A DNA stretch of 64,000 bases, taken from contig JACRCQ010000030.1 of NCBI GenBank assembly GCA_016218915.1, positions 434,001 through 498,000 of the forward strand, in the 5' to 3' direction. This stretch comes from Deltaproteobacteria bacterium. Lineage in GTDB: Bacteria > Myxococcota_A > Polyangia > Polyangiales > Polyangiaceae. Shown here in pieces: positions 1-8,164 of the stretch; within the stretch, counting starts at the first letter, position 1, and the number at the start of each line of letters is the position of its first letter. The position numbers and the translations under genes were made by a program. The notes beneath the pieces were generated by a model. That model saw only the letters and a program-made list of their open reading frames with translations. It was not told the origin of the DNA and searched no databases.

Positions 1-1
1 G

Positions 2-337
2 ATGAAGTTCGCGCCCAGTGGGAGCGCTGTAGCCCTTCGCCTGAGCCGCGTCGGCGCGGGCTACGAGTTCTGCGTGGCGGATCAAGGCCCTGGCATTGAC
101 AAGGCGCTGCTCGATCGCGTCCTCGAACCATTCTACCAGGCCGACGGCTCACCGACCCGGCAGTATGGCGGCGTGGGGGTCGGGCTCGCCATTGCACGCA
201 GGGTTGCGGTCGGACATGGGGGAGACCTCAGGCTCAAATCGCCTTCGGCCGAGCGAATCGCCGGTCTGGAGTTCACCGGGACGTCGTGCCACTTCACGGT
301 CGCGGAGCGCGCACCCGCAGCGCGGCCACCGGCGTGA
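2..337 (+). CDS. Sensor histidine kinase, C-terminal ATPase end (5' truncated by window)
   Basis: Only the catalytic ATP-binding end of a two-component sensor kinase is present; the coding region enters from outside the window, so the first in-window ATG is not the true start. Visible HATPase signatures are the end of the N box (KFAPSG, residues 2-7), the G1 box DQGPGI (residues 27-32) and the G2 box VGVGLAIARR (about residues 58-67). The domain would autophosphorylate the missing DHp histidine using ATP. The stop codon overlaps the GTG start of the cysteine desulfurase gene by four bases (GTGA), so the two are probably cotranslated. The family assignment is secure; the sensed signal cannot be deduced. 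Confidence 0.9.
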   Translation: MKFAPSGSAVALRLSRVGAGYEFCVADQGPGIDKALLDRVLEPFYQADGSPTRQYGGVGVGLAIARRVAVGHGGDLRLKSPSAERIAGLEFTGTSCHFTVAERAPAARPPA

Positions 338-1455
338 CCGTCTACCTCGATTGGAATGCAACGGCGCCGCCGCTCGACGACGCGCTTGCAGCGATGCACG
401 AGGCAGGCAGGGCAGGGTGGGGGAATGCATCGAGCGTGCACTCGGTCGGAAGACGTGCGCACGCGTACATTGAAGACGCCAGGGAGGCGATTGCTCAGCT
501 TTGCGAGAGATCGCCGCGCGACGTGTTCCTGACCTCCGGCGGCACCGAGGCGAACAATCTCGCGATTCGATCGCTGGCGCAGGGCGCAGCGCTGATCGTC
601 GCGAGCAGGATCGAGCACCCGTCGGTCGTGCGCGTAGTGGAGGCAATCGGAACCGAGGGGATTCCGGTGTGCTGGCTCGACCCTGACCCGGAAGGCTGCG
701 TGCGCGTGGAGGCGATCGAGCGAGCGCTGGCAACCTGCAGCGAGCCGGCGCGCGCGGTCGTGTGTCTTCAGGCGGCCAACCACGAGACAGGCGTGCTGCA
801 GCCGGTGAAGGAGGCGATCGAGCTGGTGCAGCGCAGCGGCGCGCGGATTCACGTGGACGCAGTGCAGGCCTTTGGAAAGGTCGCGGCCTCGGTCTGGCGC
901 GAGGCGGACACGGTAAGCGTGGCTGCTCACAAGATTCGGGGGCCCAAAGGGATCGGAGCGCTGGTGGCCGGGCCTTGCGCAGGGCTGCGTCCACTGCTGC
1001 TGGGAGGAGGCCAGGAGTACGGAATCCGGCCTGGAACAGGGAGCGCGGCGTTGGCAGCGGGGTTTCGAATTGCAGCAGAATGGGCCATCCGGGCGAACTG
1101 TGATTACGATGCCCTCCGACCGTTACGAGACCGGTTGGAGAAGTGCCTACTTGCCCTGGGAGGCGTTGTGAATGGCGGCCAGAAGCGGCTGCCCCATGTG
1201 ACGAACGTTTCGTTCTTGGACCTGCGCGGTGACGAGATCGTGGCAGGGTTGGACATCGAAGGGGTCTGCGTGTCGAGCGGGAGCGCCTGCTCGTCCGGAG
1301 CTGCCGAGATGTCGCCCGTGATTGCTGCGATGGTTGGGGAGGAGAGAGCGCGGGGAGCTGTGCGAGCAAGCCTCGGCGACACCACGAGCGAAGCGGACAT
1401 TGAACTGGCGATGGGAGCGTGGGGGCGGGTCATCGGACGCGCCCGCAATGGATGA
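334..1455 (+). CDS. Cysteine desulfurase (class V aminotransferase, NifS/IscS-like)
   Basis: Predicted PLP enzyme of 373 residues that removes sulfur from L-cysteine for Fe-S cluster or thio-cofactor assembly. The PLP lysine lies in AAHKIRGPKG (K200), and the persulfide-forming cysteine is C319 in SSGSACSSG, the loop typical of NifS/IscS enzymes. LTSGGTEANN (about 67-76) matches the phosphate-binding region, and HVDAVQ (about 178-183) the PLP-ring aspartate. I chose the GTG at 334 because it overlaps the upstream kinase stop as GTGA and gives the family N-terminus VYLDWNATAP; a longer frame from 286 would only add unconserved residues. No iscU or sufE lies within view, so its acceptor is unknown. 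Confidence 0.9.
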   Translation: MTVYLDWNATAPPLDDALAAMHEAGRAGWGNASSVHSVGRRAHAYIEDAREAIAQLCERSPRDVFLTSGGTEANNLAIRSLAQGAALIVASRIEHPSVVRVVEAIGTEGIPVCWLDPDPEGCVRVEAIERALATCSEPARAVVCLQAANHETGVLQPVKEAIELVQRSGARIHVDAVQAFGKVAASVWREADTVSVAAHKIRGPKGIGALVAGPCAGLRPLLLGGGQEYGIRPGTGSAALAAGFRIAAEWAIRANCDYDALRPLRDRLEKCLLALGGVVNGGQKRLPHVTNVSFLDLRGDEIVAGLDIEGVCVSSGSACSSGAAEMSPVIAAMVGEERARGAVRASLGDTTSEADIELAMGAWGRVIGRARNG

Positions 1456-1650
1456 AGCACTTCTTGAAGCGGACGTCCAAGCCTCGCGCATCCATGGAAG
1501 AACGAGATCCAACCGCTGGATATCGTTTGCTAATACGGCGGCGAAGGGGAGCCTTCCCGGCATTCCATTGAATGGAAATCGCTGGGGTTTCTCCTTGTCG
1601 GATGTTCAGGTGATGAACGAGCTTCGCGATTCGTTGATGGTTCACATCAA
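1456..1650. other. Convergent intergenic region, no gene seen
   Basis: Spacer between two convergent genes, visibly richer in A+T than its surroundings toward 1560-1700. It contains a short perfect palindrome, TTCCATT-G-AATGGAA, at 1563-1577. I see no clear intrinsic terminator and no convincing small ORF. Confidence 0.4.
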
Positions 1651-2799
1651 CTATTCTGCCGTAAAATCCCGGAAATATTCGCTAATATTCTTGCATTCGC
1701 CCCTGTATACGCAGCGTTCTGCTGCTGGTCCGTAAGCGCCGACCCCTGGAATCGATTCGTTTCCCTCTTGCCCAGTCGACCAGCCATGGAGCCGCGCTGA
1801 AGGATCCTTGCTGCGCGCAATGGGGAGCCACGGTTGGATCGCATGGGTCGAAAGAACGACGGCGAGCACCGGCCCCAGAGCGATGGCTGCGCGTCGCACG
1901 AGCGAGGAGGCAGCGGGCATACCGAGGGATGCGGCCACGATCACAGCTGACCAGGCTGGAGCGATCCAGTTCGGCTCCGGCGGCACTGCGCGGATCAGGG
2001 CAGAGCCGAGGAAGAGGGCTGTGAGCGCCAACGCGAGCGCACGATCGACCGGACGTTCCCACAAGGAGCGACGCAGGCCGACGAACGGAACCACTGGAGT
2101 CCACAGCCCGACTTGCGCGGCAACGGCTGCGCCCAGGGCAACGCCGACAGCGGGGATGGACCATGCGAGCGGGGAGTATGCGTGCACCAGCTGGAACCGG
2201 AAGGACCGCAGGCACAGCGGCGAGGCAGCGATCAGACCCAGGAGGATCGCGACCTTGTGCATCCAGCCGCGTCGCGAGAACAGGATGAAGACAAGGGCGA
2301 TCGGTGCGAGGATCACCTTTCCGATCAGGCCGCCGAAGGTCGCGAGGGCGGCGGTTGCAGCAGCGCCCGGGTTGGAACGCTGCTCCTCAGCATGGAGTAG
2401 AGCCACAGCCGCGAGGAACGCTGGCGCGTCAGGGGTGGCGAGGAAGCCTCCGGCCAAGGGCAGGATCAACCAGGAGCCGAAGATCGCAGCCCAGCGCTGG
2501 GCGTGGCTGGTGCCACCTCGGCGACGAACCAGATCCACGACGAGGGCCGCGACGAGAGTCCCGAGCAGCAGCGAAGGCAAGCGTGTGCGGAGCTCGATTG
2601 GACATGCAGCTGGAAGGCGGTCCGAAGCAGCAAGGAGCCACACGGTCAGCGGCGGATGATCGGGAACGGTCACGCCGAGGCGCGTGGCCGAAAGGTAGTA
2701 CGCCTCGTCCGGGGTGAGGTCGGTCGCTAGAGCGAGCAGCAGCCTGAACGGCAGACTGGCCGTGAGGATCGCGATCGCAAAGCGATCAAGGCGCGGCAT
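1651..2799 (-). CDS. Membrane glycosyltransferase, GT-C fold (PMT/ArnT-like)
   Basis: Integral membrane protein of 382 residues resembling the PMT/ArnT family, which move sugars from polyprenyl-phosphate donors on the outer face of the inner membrane. The first loop carries the acidic signature DLTPDEAYYLS (about residues 25-35), followed by DHPPLTVWLL, the usual pairing in this family; a long run of hydrophobic helices follows. The ATG at 2799 lies 14 bases inside the upstream rlmB gene and gives the natural start MPRLDRFAIAIL; a frame extending to 3105 is only rlmB shadow. The last 30 residues come from an AT-richer stretch. Donor and acceptor cannot be told from sequence. Confidence 0.75.
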   Translation of the reverse strand: MPRLDRFAIAILTASLPFRLLLALATDLTPDEAYYLSATRLGVTVPDHPPLTVWLLAASDRLPAACPIELRTRLPSLLLGTLVAALVVDLVRRRGGTSHAQRWAAIFGSWLILPLAGGFLATPDAPAFLAAVALLHAEEQRSNPGAAATAALATFGGLIGKVILAPIALVFILFSRRGWMHKVAILLGLIAASPLCLRSFRFQLVHAYSPLAWSIPAVGVALGAAVAAQVGLWTPVVPFVGLRRSLWERPVDRALALALTALFLGSALIRAVPPEPNWIAPAWSAVIVAASLGMPAASSLVRRAAIALGPVLAVVLSTHAIQPWLPIARSKDPSARLHGWSTGQEGNESIPGVGAYGPAAERCVYRGECKNISEYFRDFTAE

Positions 2800-3541
2800 C
2801 GCGTGCTGGAGCAGCCGCGTCGCGCTGGCGCCGCACCTCGTAGAGCGCGACTGCAGCAGAAGCCGACGCATTGAGGGTCGAGACCGGGGGGCGTGATGGG
2901 ATTCGGACGAGGTGGTCGCAGGCTGAGCGCACACTCTTGCGAATCCCGGTACCTTCGGAGCCGACCACGACCACGACAGGACGCACGAGGTCGACGGAAG
3001 GCAAGGGGACTGCGCCGTCGCCAGCGAGGCCGACGACCTCGAGTCCGGCCTGCCGCAGCATGTCGAGCGCGGAGGGAAGGCTGCCGACCCTGCACAGATG
3101 GGCATGCTCCACTGCCCCGGCCGAGGCTCGAGCCATGGCAGCGCTCAGCGGTGCGCTCGAGTGCTCAGGCCAGAGCACGGCGTCTGCGCCGAACGCGACC
3201 GACGAGCGCACGATGGCTCCGAAGTTCTGCGGGTCGGCGATGCGATCGAGCGCGATCACGAGGGTCGGGCACGTATCGATCAGCTGGTGCACGTCGAGGA
3301 TCGGCAGCTCAGGAGCGAACGCGACGACGCCCTGATGTCTTGCATCTCCTGCGAGCCGATCGAGCGCTGCACTCGCAGCTGGCTCGACCGGCACGTTCTG
3401 GTCGCGGGCGAAGCGGGCGAGAGCTGCGAGCGTGGGAGAATCGGCGTGCGGACGATCCAGCACGAGGACCCTCTCGACACGCGCGCCCAGCGCGCGAATG
3501 GCTTCGCGCACGGGCTGGATGCCAGCGATCACCCTGCTCAC
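2786..3541 (-). CDS. rlmB: 23S rRNA 2'-O-ribose methyltransferase RlmB/TrmH family
   Basis: SpoU-type (SPOUT) methyltransferase of 251 residues, likely the 23S rRNA G2251 2'-O-methyltransferase. An N-terminal substrate-binding domain (residues 1-75) is followed by the trefoil-knot catalytic domain. Motif 1 is DPQNFGAIVRSS, motif 2 VVVVGSEGTGIR and motif 3 PVSTLNASASAAVALYE. Motif 3 departs slightly from the common SLNVSVA. The GTG start at 3541 overlaps the pyrF stop as GTGA, indicating coupling. RlmB versus another TrmH-family paralogue cannot be fully settled. Confidence 0.85.
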   Translation of the reverse strand: MSRVIAGIQPVREAIRALGARVERVLVLDRPHADSPTLAALARFARDQNVPVEPAASAALDRLAGDARHQGVVAFAPELPILDVHQLIDTCPTLVIALDRIADPQNFGAIVRSSVAFGADAVLWPEHSSAPLSAAMARASAGAVEHAHLCRVGSLPSALDMLRQAGLEVVGLAGDGAVPLPSVDLVRPVVVVVGSEGTGIRKSVRSACDHLVRIPSRPPVSTLNASASAAVALYEVRRQRDAAAPARDAAP

Positions 3542-4263
3542 GGAGAACCTGCGCGGCGAAGCGCGAGCGCTTCGTCGACCTCTGCAAGGATCTGCCGGGT
3601 GACTTGCGGCGGGCTCGCCGCATCGCGGATCGGACGTCCCACCACCAGGATGTCCGCACCGTCGACGATCGCCGAGCGAGGCGTGGCTGCCCGCTTCTGA
3701 TCATGGGTGGCGGTGCCTGCGGGGCGGATGCCGGGCGTGACGAGGATCGCATCGGAGCCGAGCGCAGCTCGTAGCGCGCCGACTTCGCGGGGCGAGCAGA
3801 CAAAGGCACGGAGGCCGGACTTCCAGGCCATGGTCGCGAGGCGCAGGACCTGGTCGGCGGGGGACGCGCCGACGCCGACTGCTTCGAGGTCGGCCGCATC
3901 GAGCGACGTGAGGACCGTGACGCCTACGAGAGTCAGGCGCGATGAATCAGCCTGAGCTCGCTTGACCGCGCGTTCGATCATGCCTGGGCCGCCGGAGCAG
4001 TGGATGGTGAGCAGCCGGGCATCGAGCGCTGCAGCGCCTGCGACTGCGCGCTCCACGGTCTCCGGGATGTCATGGAGCTTGAGATCGAGGAACACGTCGA
4101 TGCCGGCGGCGCGCGTCTGCTTGACAGCGTCGGGGCCTTCGCGCGTGAACAGCTCGAGGCCGATCTTGGCGTAGCCGATCAAACCCGAGAGCGACTCGAG
4201 CGTCGGCCGTGCATCGGCCAGCGTGGGGTAGTCGATGGCGAACGCAAGGGATTCCTTGGGCAT
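3538..4263 (-). CDS. pyrF: Orotidine 5'-phosphate decarboxylase
   Basis: Final step of UMP synthesis, decarboxylating OMP. The protein is 241 residues, the usual size for the group 1 enzyme. The catalytic lysine-aspartate array is intact: D11, K33, and D60-K62-D65 within FLDLKLHDIPETV. The ATG at 4263 is used; an in-frame GTG four codons upstream is possible but adds nothing conserved. The stop overlaps the rlmB GTG start, placing pyrF first in a three-gene minus-strand run with rlmB and the glycosyltransferase. Confidence 0.95.
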   Translation of the reverse strand: MPKESLAFAIDYPTLADARPTLESLSGLIGYAKIGLELFTREGPDAVKQTRAAGIDVFLDLKLHDIPETVERAVAGAAALDARLLTIHCSGGPGMIERAVKRAQADSSRLTLVGVTVLTSLDAADLEAVGVGASPADQVLRLATMAWKSGLRAFVCSPREVGALRAALGSDAILVTPGIRPAGTATHDQKRAATPRSAIVDGADILVVGRPIRDAASPPQVTRQILAEVDEALALRRAGSP

Positions 4264-4332
4264 GGCTGCACGCACCTGATGAGAGAAGGGGTGTGGACGA
4301 ACAGGGAGAAGAGGAAGCAGGTGAGGACCGGA

Positions 4333-5082
4333 CTACAGACCGCACATCGGGTCGCCCGGCGGGCAGTTGGTCTTGGTTCCACCGCTGGTCTTGGTGCCGC
4401 CGCTGGCAGCGCCGTAGGCCTTCTTGGCCTTGTCCTGCTCGGCGCGGGCTGCGGCGAGCTGCTCAGCGAGCTTCGCGCGCTCGGCGTCGCTCTTGGCAGT
4501 GGACAGCTGGCCGATCAGCTCGTCGACCTTCTTGGACTGCTCTTCGAGCCGCGCCTGGAGCTTCTTCATCTCGGCTGCCTGCTGGGCGGCCTGTGCGTCG
4601 GCGAGGGCCTTTTCCTGGGCCTTCTTCTGGGAGTAGTTGTAGCCCCAGATCCCGCCGCCGGTTCCGAGCAGGACCAGCGCGCCGATGGCGACAGCGATGC
4701 CGATGGTGAGGTTCTTCTTGTGCTTGTCCTGGCTGAGCTTGGACAGCTCGAGCTGGTGGGCCTGCTGGGCCTTCATGGCCTCGATCTGGGCCTGGCGCTC
4801 GGCTTCGATGCGAGCGCGCTCGACTTCGCCTTGACGCAGGGCTTCGAGGCGCGCCGCTTCTTCGCGCTTGCGCGCCTCATCCAGGCGGCGTTGCTCCTCT
4901 TCCTGACGGAGACGGGCCTGCTCGTCCTCGCGGGCGCGGCGCTCGGCCTCTTCTCGGGAGCGCGCTTCCATTTCGGCGCGGCGTTTCTTCTCATCCTCCT
5001 CTTGCTTGATGCGGTCTTGCTCGAGGCTGAAGAGCTCCTGGAGGGAGAACAGGACTGAACTCTCTTTTTGCTCGTCTGACAT
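4333..5082 (-). CDS. Single-pass membrane protein with long coiled coils, unknown function
   Basis: 249 residues. The first 125 residues are almost entirely charged Glu/Arg/Lys/Gln heptads (predicted cytoplasmic coiled coil). One transmembrane helix follows at about residues 128-148 (IGIAVAIGALVLLGTGGG). A second Ala/Lys/Glu-rich coiled coil covers about 155-220, and a Gly/Thr tail ends in NCPPGDPMCGL, whose two cysteines could form a disulfide or bind metal. The layout suggests a scaffold bridging cytoplasm and periplasm. I do not recognise a named family, and low-complexity coiled coils would give misleading homology hits. Confidence 0.7.
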   Translation of the reverse strand: MSDEQKESSVLFSLQELFSLEQDRIKQEEDEKKRRAEMEARSREEAERRAREDEQARLRQEEEQRRLDEARKREEAARLEALRQGEVERARIEAERQAQIEAMKAQQAHQLELSKLSQDKHKKNLTIGIAVAIGALVLLGTGGGIWGYNYSQKKAQEKALADAQAAQQAAEMKKLQARLEEQSKKVDELIGQLSTAKSDAERAKLAEQLAAARAEQDKAKKAYGAASGGTKTSGGTKTNCPPGDPMCGL

Positions 5083-5195
5083 TGGCGTTTGCTTCCTGGC
5101 AGCGCTGGGATGGGGCTCGGGGCTGCAATGTATTTTACCCGAGCCCAGCCGTCACTAACAATCTAAGTGCGGCTCTGTCAACGGGCCGCTGTGGT

Positions 5196-5212
5196 TCGAA
5201 CCTAAGGTTCGA
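5196..5212. promoter_or_regulatory. Perfect palindrome in divergent promoter region (operator candidate)
   Basis: TCGAACCT-A-AGGTTCGA: eight-base arms around one central base, in the 187-base gap between the divergently transcribed coiled-coil gene (start 5082) and the biotinyl-domain gene (start 5270). Position and symmetry suit a dimeric repressor site. The core GGTTCGAACC resembles a tRNA T-arm, but no cloverleaf can be built around it. Confidence 0.35.
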
Positions 5213-5269
5213 TGCCCGGACGAAGATGGATCTTGGCTGATCCGTCGGCCGTTTGCTAGGTTCGTGCAC

Positions 5270-5485
5270 ATGCCGACCGATGTCCGCGCTCACATTACCG
5301 GAACCGTTTGGAAAATCGAGGTCAAGGAGGGGGATTCCGTCGCTGATGGCCAGCCCCTGGTGATTCTCGAATCGATGAAGATGGAGATGCCGGTCGAGGC
5401 CGAGCGCAAAGGGCGTGTGAGCAAGATTCACGTCGCAGAGGGGCAGGCAGTGGAGGAAGGGCACGTGCTGATCACGCTTGAATAG
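5270..5485 (+). CDS. Free-standing biotinyl (BCCP-type) carrier domain protein
   Basis: 71 residues, consisting of little more than one biotin/lipoyl-attachment fold. The modified lysine is K37 within LESMKMEMPVE, the hallmark ESMKME of biotin carriers, which distinguishes it from lipoyl domains. Such a carrier would shuttle CO2 between a biotin carboxylase and a carboxyltransferase, as in acyl-CoA carboxylases. The ATG at 5270 is preferred; a GTG two codons upstream (5264) is the alternative. No biotin ligase, carboxylase or carboxyltransferase gene lies nearby, so its partner must be encoded elsewhere. Confidence 0.85.
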   Translation: MPTDVRAHITGTVWKIEVKEGDSVADGQPLVILESMKMEMPVEAERKGRVSKIHVAEGQAVEEGHVLITLE

Positions 5486-5559
5486 CGTGGACGACCGCAC
5501 TTCCGCGGCGCATGAGGCGCACGGGGAGTGCTGACGGGCAGCGTGTCGGATGGTGTGGG

Positions 5560-6585
5560 CTACTCTCGCCAGAAGAACTTCCACGGGTTGTGCTTGAGAT
5601 CCCGGACCATTTCCTGAAGGTCGTCGTAGATCTGCTCGTCCATCACGAGCGCACCCACCGAGCCGTCGCCCTTCTTGATGTGCGCGACGATCTGCTGCGC
5701 ATCGTTTGCGGCGACTTTGGCTTTGGCGGTGATTTCGGAGATGTCGTGGATGGCCTGACGGATCCTGGCCTGCTCCTCGGGTGAGCCCACGGTACCGGAC
5801 ACGCGGTTGAGGTTGGCGAGGGATTGGCGGGCGTCGTGCAGGAGCGGCTCAGAGTCGCGTGCGATCGCAGCCGAGGCGTTGTCGATGTTGTTGATGATCC
5901 GCGCCACCTGGGGGCTGTCGACGTACTTGGTTCGCGTGGTGCGAACGAGCTCGTCGGTGTCGACGGTGATCTGCTCGAGGTTGGCGACGATGCGATCGAT
6001 GCGGTCCTTGTTCTTGTCAAAGAAGTCGCCTGTGCCCTTGAGGGTCTTCTTGAGCGACGTGAGGGTGTCGGTGAGATCCTGCTTGTTGTCGCGGATGAAG
6101 GCGATGGTGGTGTGAAGCAGCTCGTAGCCTTCGGCGAGCACGAGGTCGAGGCGCGGAGGATCGAGGCCGCGCATCACGGTGTCCTCTGCGACGTGGGGGC
6201 GATCAGGGGTACCTGGGTCGATGGCGAGGTACTGCTCGCCGAGGATTCCCTGGGAGGTGACGAAGAACAGGGCGTTGTCGTGGATGGTCTTCTGGTATCG
6301 CTTTTCGATGGAGATGCTCAAGCGGATGAGGGACTGACGCTTGCCGCCCGGGCCGGGATCGAGGTTGCCGCGGAACTCGATCTCCTTGATCTTGCCGACG
6401 TTGACGCCGGCGACTTTGACCGGGGCGCCGGGCTGCACGCCGCCCGGGTTGTCGAAGTCGACGAAGAGGCGGTAGGTGGGCTGGAAGCTCAGGCCGCCCA
6501 TCACGACCACGAAGCCGGTGAGGATCCCGACGGCGATCAGGATGAGCATTCCGACTTTGACTTCAATCGAGCGGGGATTCGCCAT
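5560..6585 (-). CDS. MlaD-family MCE protein of lipid ABC transporter
   Basis: 341-residue periplasmic lipid-binding subunit of an MCE/Mla transporter. An N-terminal anchor helix (residues 10-32, VGMLILIAVGILTGFVVVMG) leads to a single MCE domain at about 35-120, with the family core NPGGVQPGAPVKVAGVNVGKI (about 46-66, broken here for length). A long helical C-terminal region of about 190 residues follows, expected to form a tunnel or needle in a hexamer. It is the last gene of the operon, starting nine bases after the upstream ATPase stop. The long tail makes it closer to needle-type MCE proteins than to the short E. coli MlaD. Confidence 0.88.
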   Translation of the reverse strand: MANPRSIEVKVGMLILIAVGILTGFVVVMGGLSFQPTYRLFVDFDNPGGVQPGAPVKVAGVNVGKIKEIEFRGNLDPGPGGKRQSLIRLSISIEKRYQKTIHDNALFFVTSQGILGEQYLAIDPGTPDRPHVAEDTVMRGLDPPRLDLVLAEGYELLHTTIAFIRDNKQDLTDTLTSLKKTLKGTGDFFDKNKDRIDRIVANLEQITVDTDELVRTTRTKYVDSPQVARIINNIDNASAAIARDSEPLLHDARQSLANLNRVSGTVGSPEEQARIRQAIHDISEITAKAKVAANDAQQIVAHIKKGDGSVGALVMDEQIYDDLQEMVRDLKHNPWKFFWRE

Positions 6586-6594
6586 CTTTCCGTC

Positions 6595-7338
6595 TCACAA
6601 GTCCATCGGACCTTCTGCGTGGCCGTTGGTGAACTGAATCACAATGGCGTCCTGGGTCCTTCGGAACTCATCGCGGGATCCGATGAGCCGGACCTCTCCT
6701 TTGTACAGCATGACGATCCGGTCAGCGATGGAGAAGATCGAGGCCAGGTCGTGGGACACGACGATGCTGGTCACGCCCAGGGTATCGCTGAGCTCGCGGA
6801 TGAGGTGATCGACGCGCCGCGCATTGACCGGATCGAGGCTGGTGGTGGGCTCGTCGAACAGCACGTAGGTGGGGTCGAGGGTCAGGGCACGGGCGATGGC
6901 AACGCGCTTTCTCATGCCGTCGCCGAGCTCGGCCGGGTACCGGTCGCCGTAGTCCTCCATGTGGACCTTCTGCAGGAACCGTCGGGCCTCGTCCAGCCCG
7001 GCCTTGCCCTTCAGGTTCTTGTGCTTTCCGAGCGGCAGGGCGACGTTCTCGACGCAGGTCATGGAGTCGAAGAGCGTGGAGTGCTGGAAGACCATCGCGC
7101 ACTTGCGGCGGACCGGGAACATCTTCGCCTCGTCGAACTTCGAGATCTCCTCGCCATCGAGCCAGATCTCGCCTTCGTCGGGATACAGCAGACCCACCAG
7201 ATGCTTGATGAGCACGCTCTTGCCGACGCCGGAGGCGCCGATGATGAAGAAGACTTCGCCGTCGAGGACGTCGAACGAAACTCCCTTGAGCACCGACTTG
7301 GTGCCGAAGCTCTTGCGGATGTTCCGAAACGAGATCAT
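6595..7338 (-). CDS. MlaF-family ABC transporter ATPase (copy 1)
   Basis: 247-residue ATPase driving an MCE/Mla lipid transporter. Walker A is GASGVGKS (residues 34-41) and Walker B with following loop is YVLFDEPTTSLDPV. The signature motif reads LGDGMRKRVAIARA, with Asp where most ABC proteins have LSGG; this deviation is known in some MlaF-type proteins but is worth noting. The ATG overlaps the stop of the permease gene upstream as ATGA. It pairs by position with the permease at 7335-8162. Confidence 0.88.
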   Translation of the reverse strand: MISFRNIRKSFGTKSVLKGVSFDVLDGEVFFIIGASGVGKSVLIKHLVGLLYPDEGEIWLDGEEISKFDEAKMFPVRRKCAMVFQHSTLFDSMTCVENVALPLGKHKNLKGKAGLDEARRFLQKVHMEDYGDRYPAELGDGMRKRVAIARALTLDPTYVLFDEPTTSLDPVNARRVDHLIRELSDTLGVTSIVVSHDLASIFSIADRIVMLYKGEVRLIGSRDEFRRTQDAIVIQFTNGHAEGPMDL

Positions 7339-8162
7339 TTTGAAAAGAACAGGAAAAAGCCTGCGGCGCTGATGACCAGGTCGAGCATGACGACGGCGAG
7401 CGAGGAGTTGACGACGGCGCGGGTGGTGGCCCAACCGACGCCCTCGGAGCCGCCGAAGGTCGACAGCCCGCAGTAGCCTGACACGACCGGAATCGCCGCG
7501 CCGTAGGCGATGCACTTGGTGAGGAAGACGATGATGTCGCCGTAGTGCACCATGCTGACGTTGAAGAAGGTCCTGAAGGAAACGCCAAAGAAGGACCAGG
7601 CAGTGACCGCGCCCGAGCAGAACATGACCGTGCAGATCCAGATGATGAGCGCGGTCGTCATGACGATGCTGGCGAGGAAACGGGGCTTGACCAGGAAGTC
7701 GATCGGGTCGGCAGCGCACATGCGCAGCGCGTCAACCTGCTCGGTGACCACCATGGACCCGATCTCCGCAGCGATGCCGGCGCCCACGCGGGTTGCGATG
7801 ATCATGGCGCCGATGGACGGTGCAAGCTCGCGGATGAGCAGCTGCAGGTACTGGGCGCCCATCAGGGTGTAGTCCGGGATCAGGCGTTTGGCTTGCGTGC
7901 CGGACTGGTAGATGCCGATCATGCCGATGAAGGCCATGACGACGGTCACGAAGAAGACCGACTTGTTGCCGATCTCGTACATCTGGGCGACGACCGAACC
8001 GGGCTCGCGCTTGCCACGGACCGAGTAGTAGAGCGTGCGTACGAAGACCGAGTACATCTCGCGGGCGCCGTAGGCCAGGTCGAGAATCGCGGCACCGAGC
8101 GATTCGACGCCGCTGGGCTCAGCGACGCGTGAAGCTGGGGGGACGATGGTGCGCGACGACAT
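7335..8162 (-). CDS. MlaE-family ABC transporter permease (copy 1)
   Basis: 275-residue permease with five to six predicted membrane helices. Family features include RVGAGIAAEIGSMVVTEQVD and ALRMCAADPIDFLVKPR, matching the conserved MlaE/YrbE cytoplasmic helix (GxxIAAELGTMxVTEQIDAL). An amphipathic stretch precedes the first helix. The gene starts two bases after the stop of the second permease and its stop overlaps the ATPase start. Together they form the membrane core moving phospholipid or another lipid between the membranes. Confidence 0.88.
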   Translation of the reverse strand: MSSRTIVPPASRVAEPSGVESLGAAILDLAYGAREMYSVFVRTLYYSVRGKREPGSVVAQMYEIGNKSVFFVTVVMAFIGMIGIYQSGTQAKRLIPDYTLMGAQYLQLLIRELAPSIGAMIIATRVGAGIAAEIGSMVVTEQVDALRMCAADPIDFLVKPRFLASIVMTTALIIWICTVMFCSGAVTAWSFFGVSFRTFFNVSMVHYGDIIVFLTKCIAYGAAIPVVSGYCGLSTFGGSEGVGWATTRAVVNSSLAVVMLDLVISAAGFFLFFSK

Positions 8163-8164
8163 GG

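Noticed and set aside
5188-5216. tRNA-like T-arm sequence GGTTCGAACC
   Set aside because: No acceptor, D or anticodon arms can be drawn around it; better explained as a palindromic operator.
5824-7476. 550-residue plus-strand open frame antisense to the MCE and ATPase genes
   Set aside because: Composition is Asp/Glu/Val/Gly-rich shadow coding with no family features; the opposite strand encodes clear MlaD and MlaF proteins.
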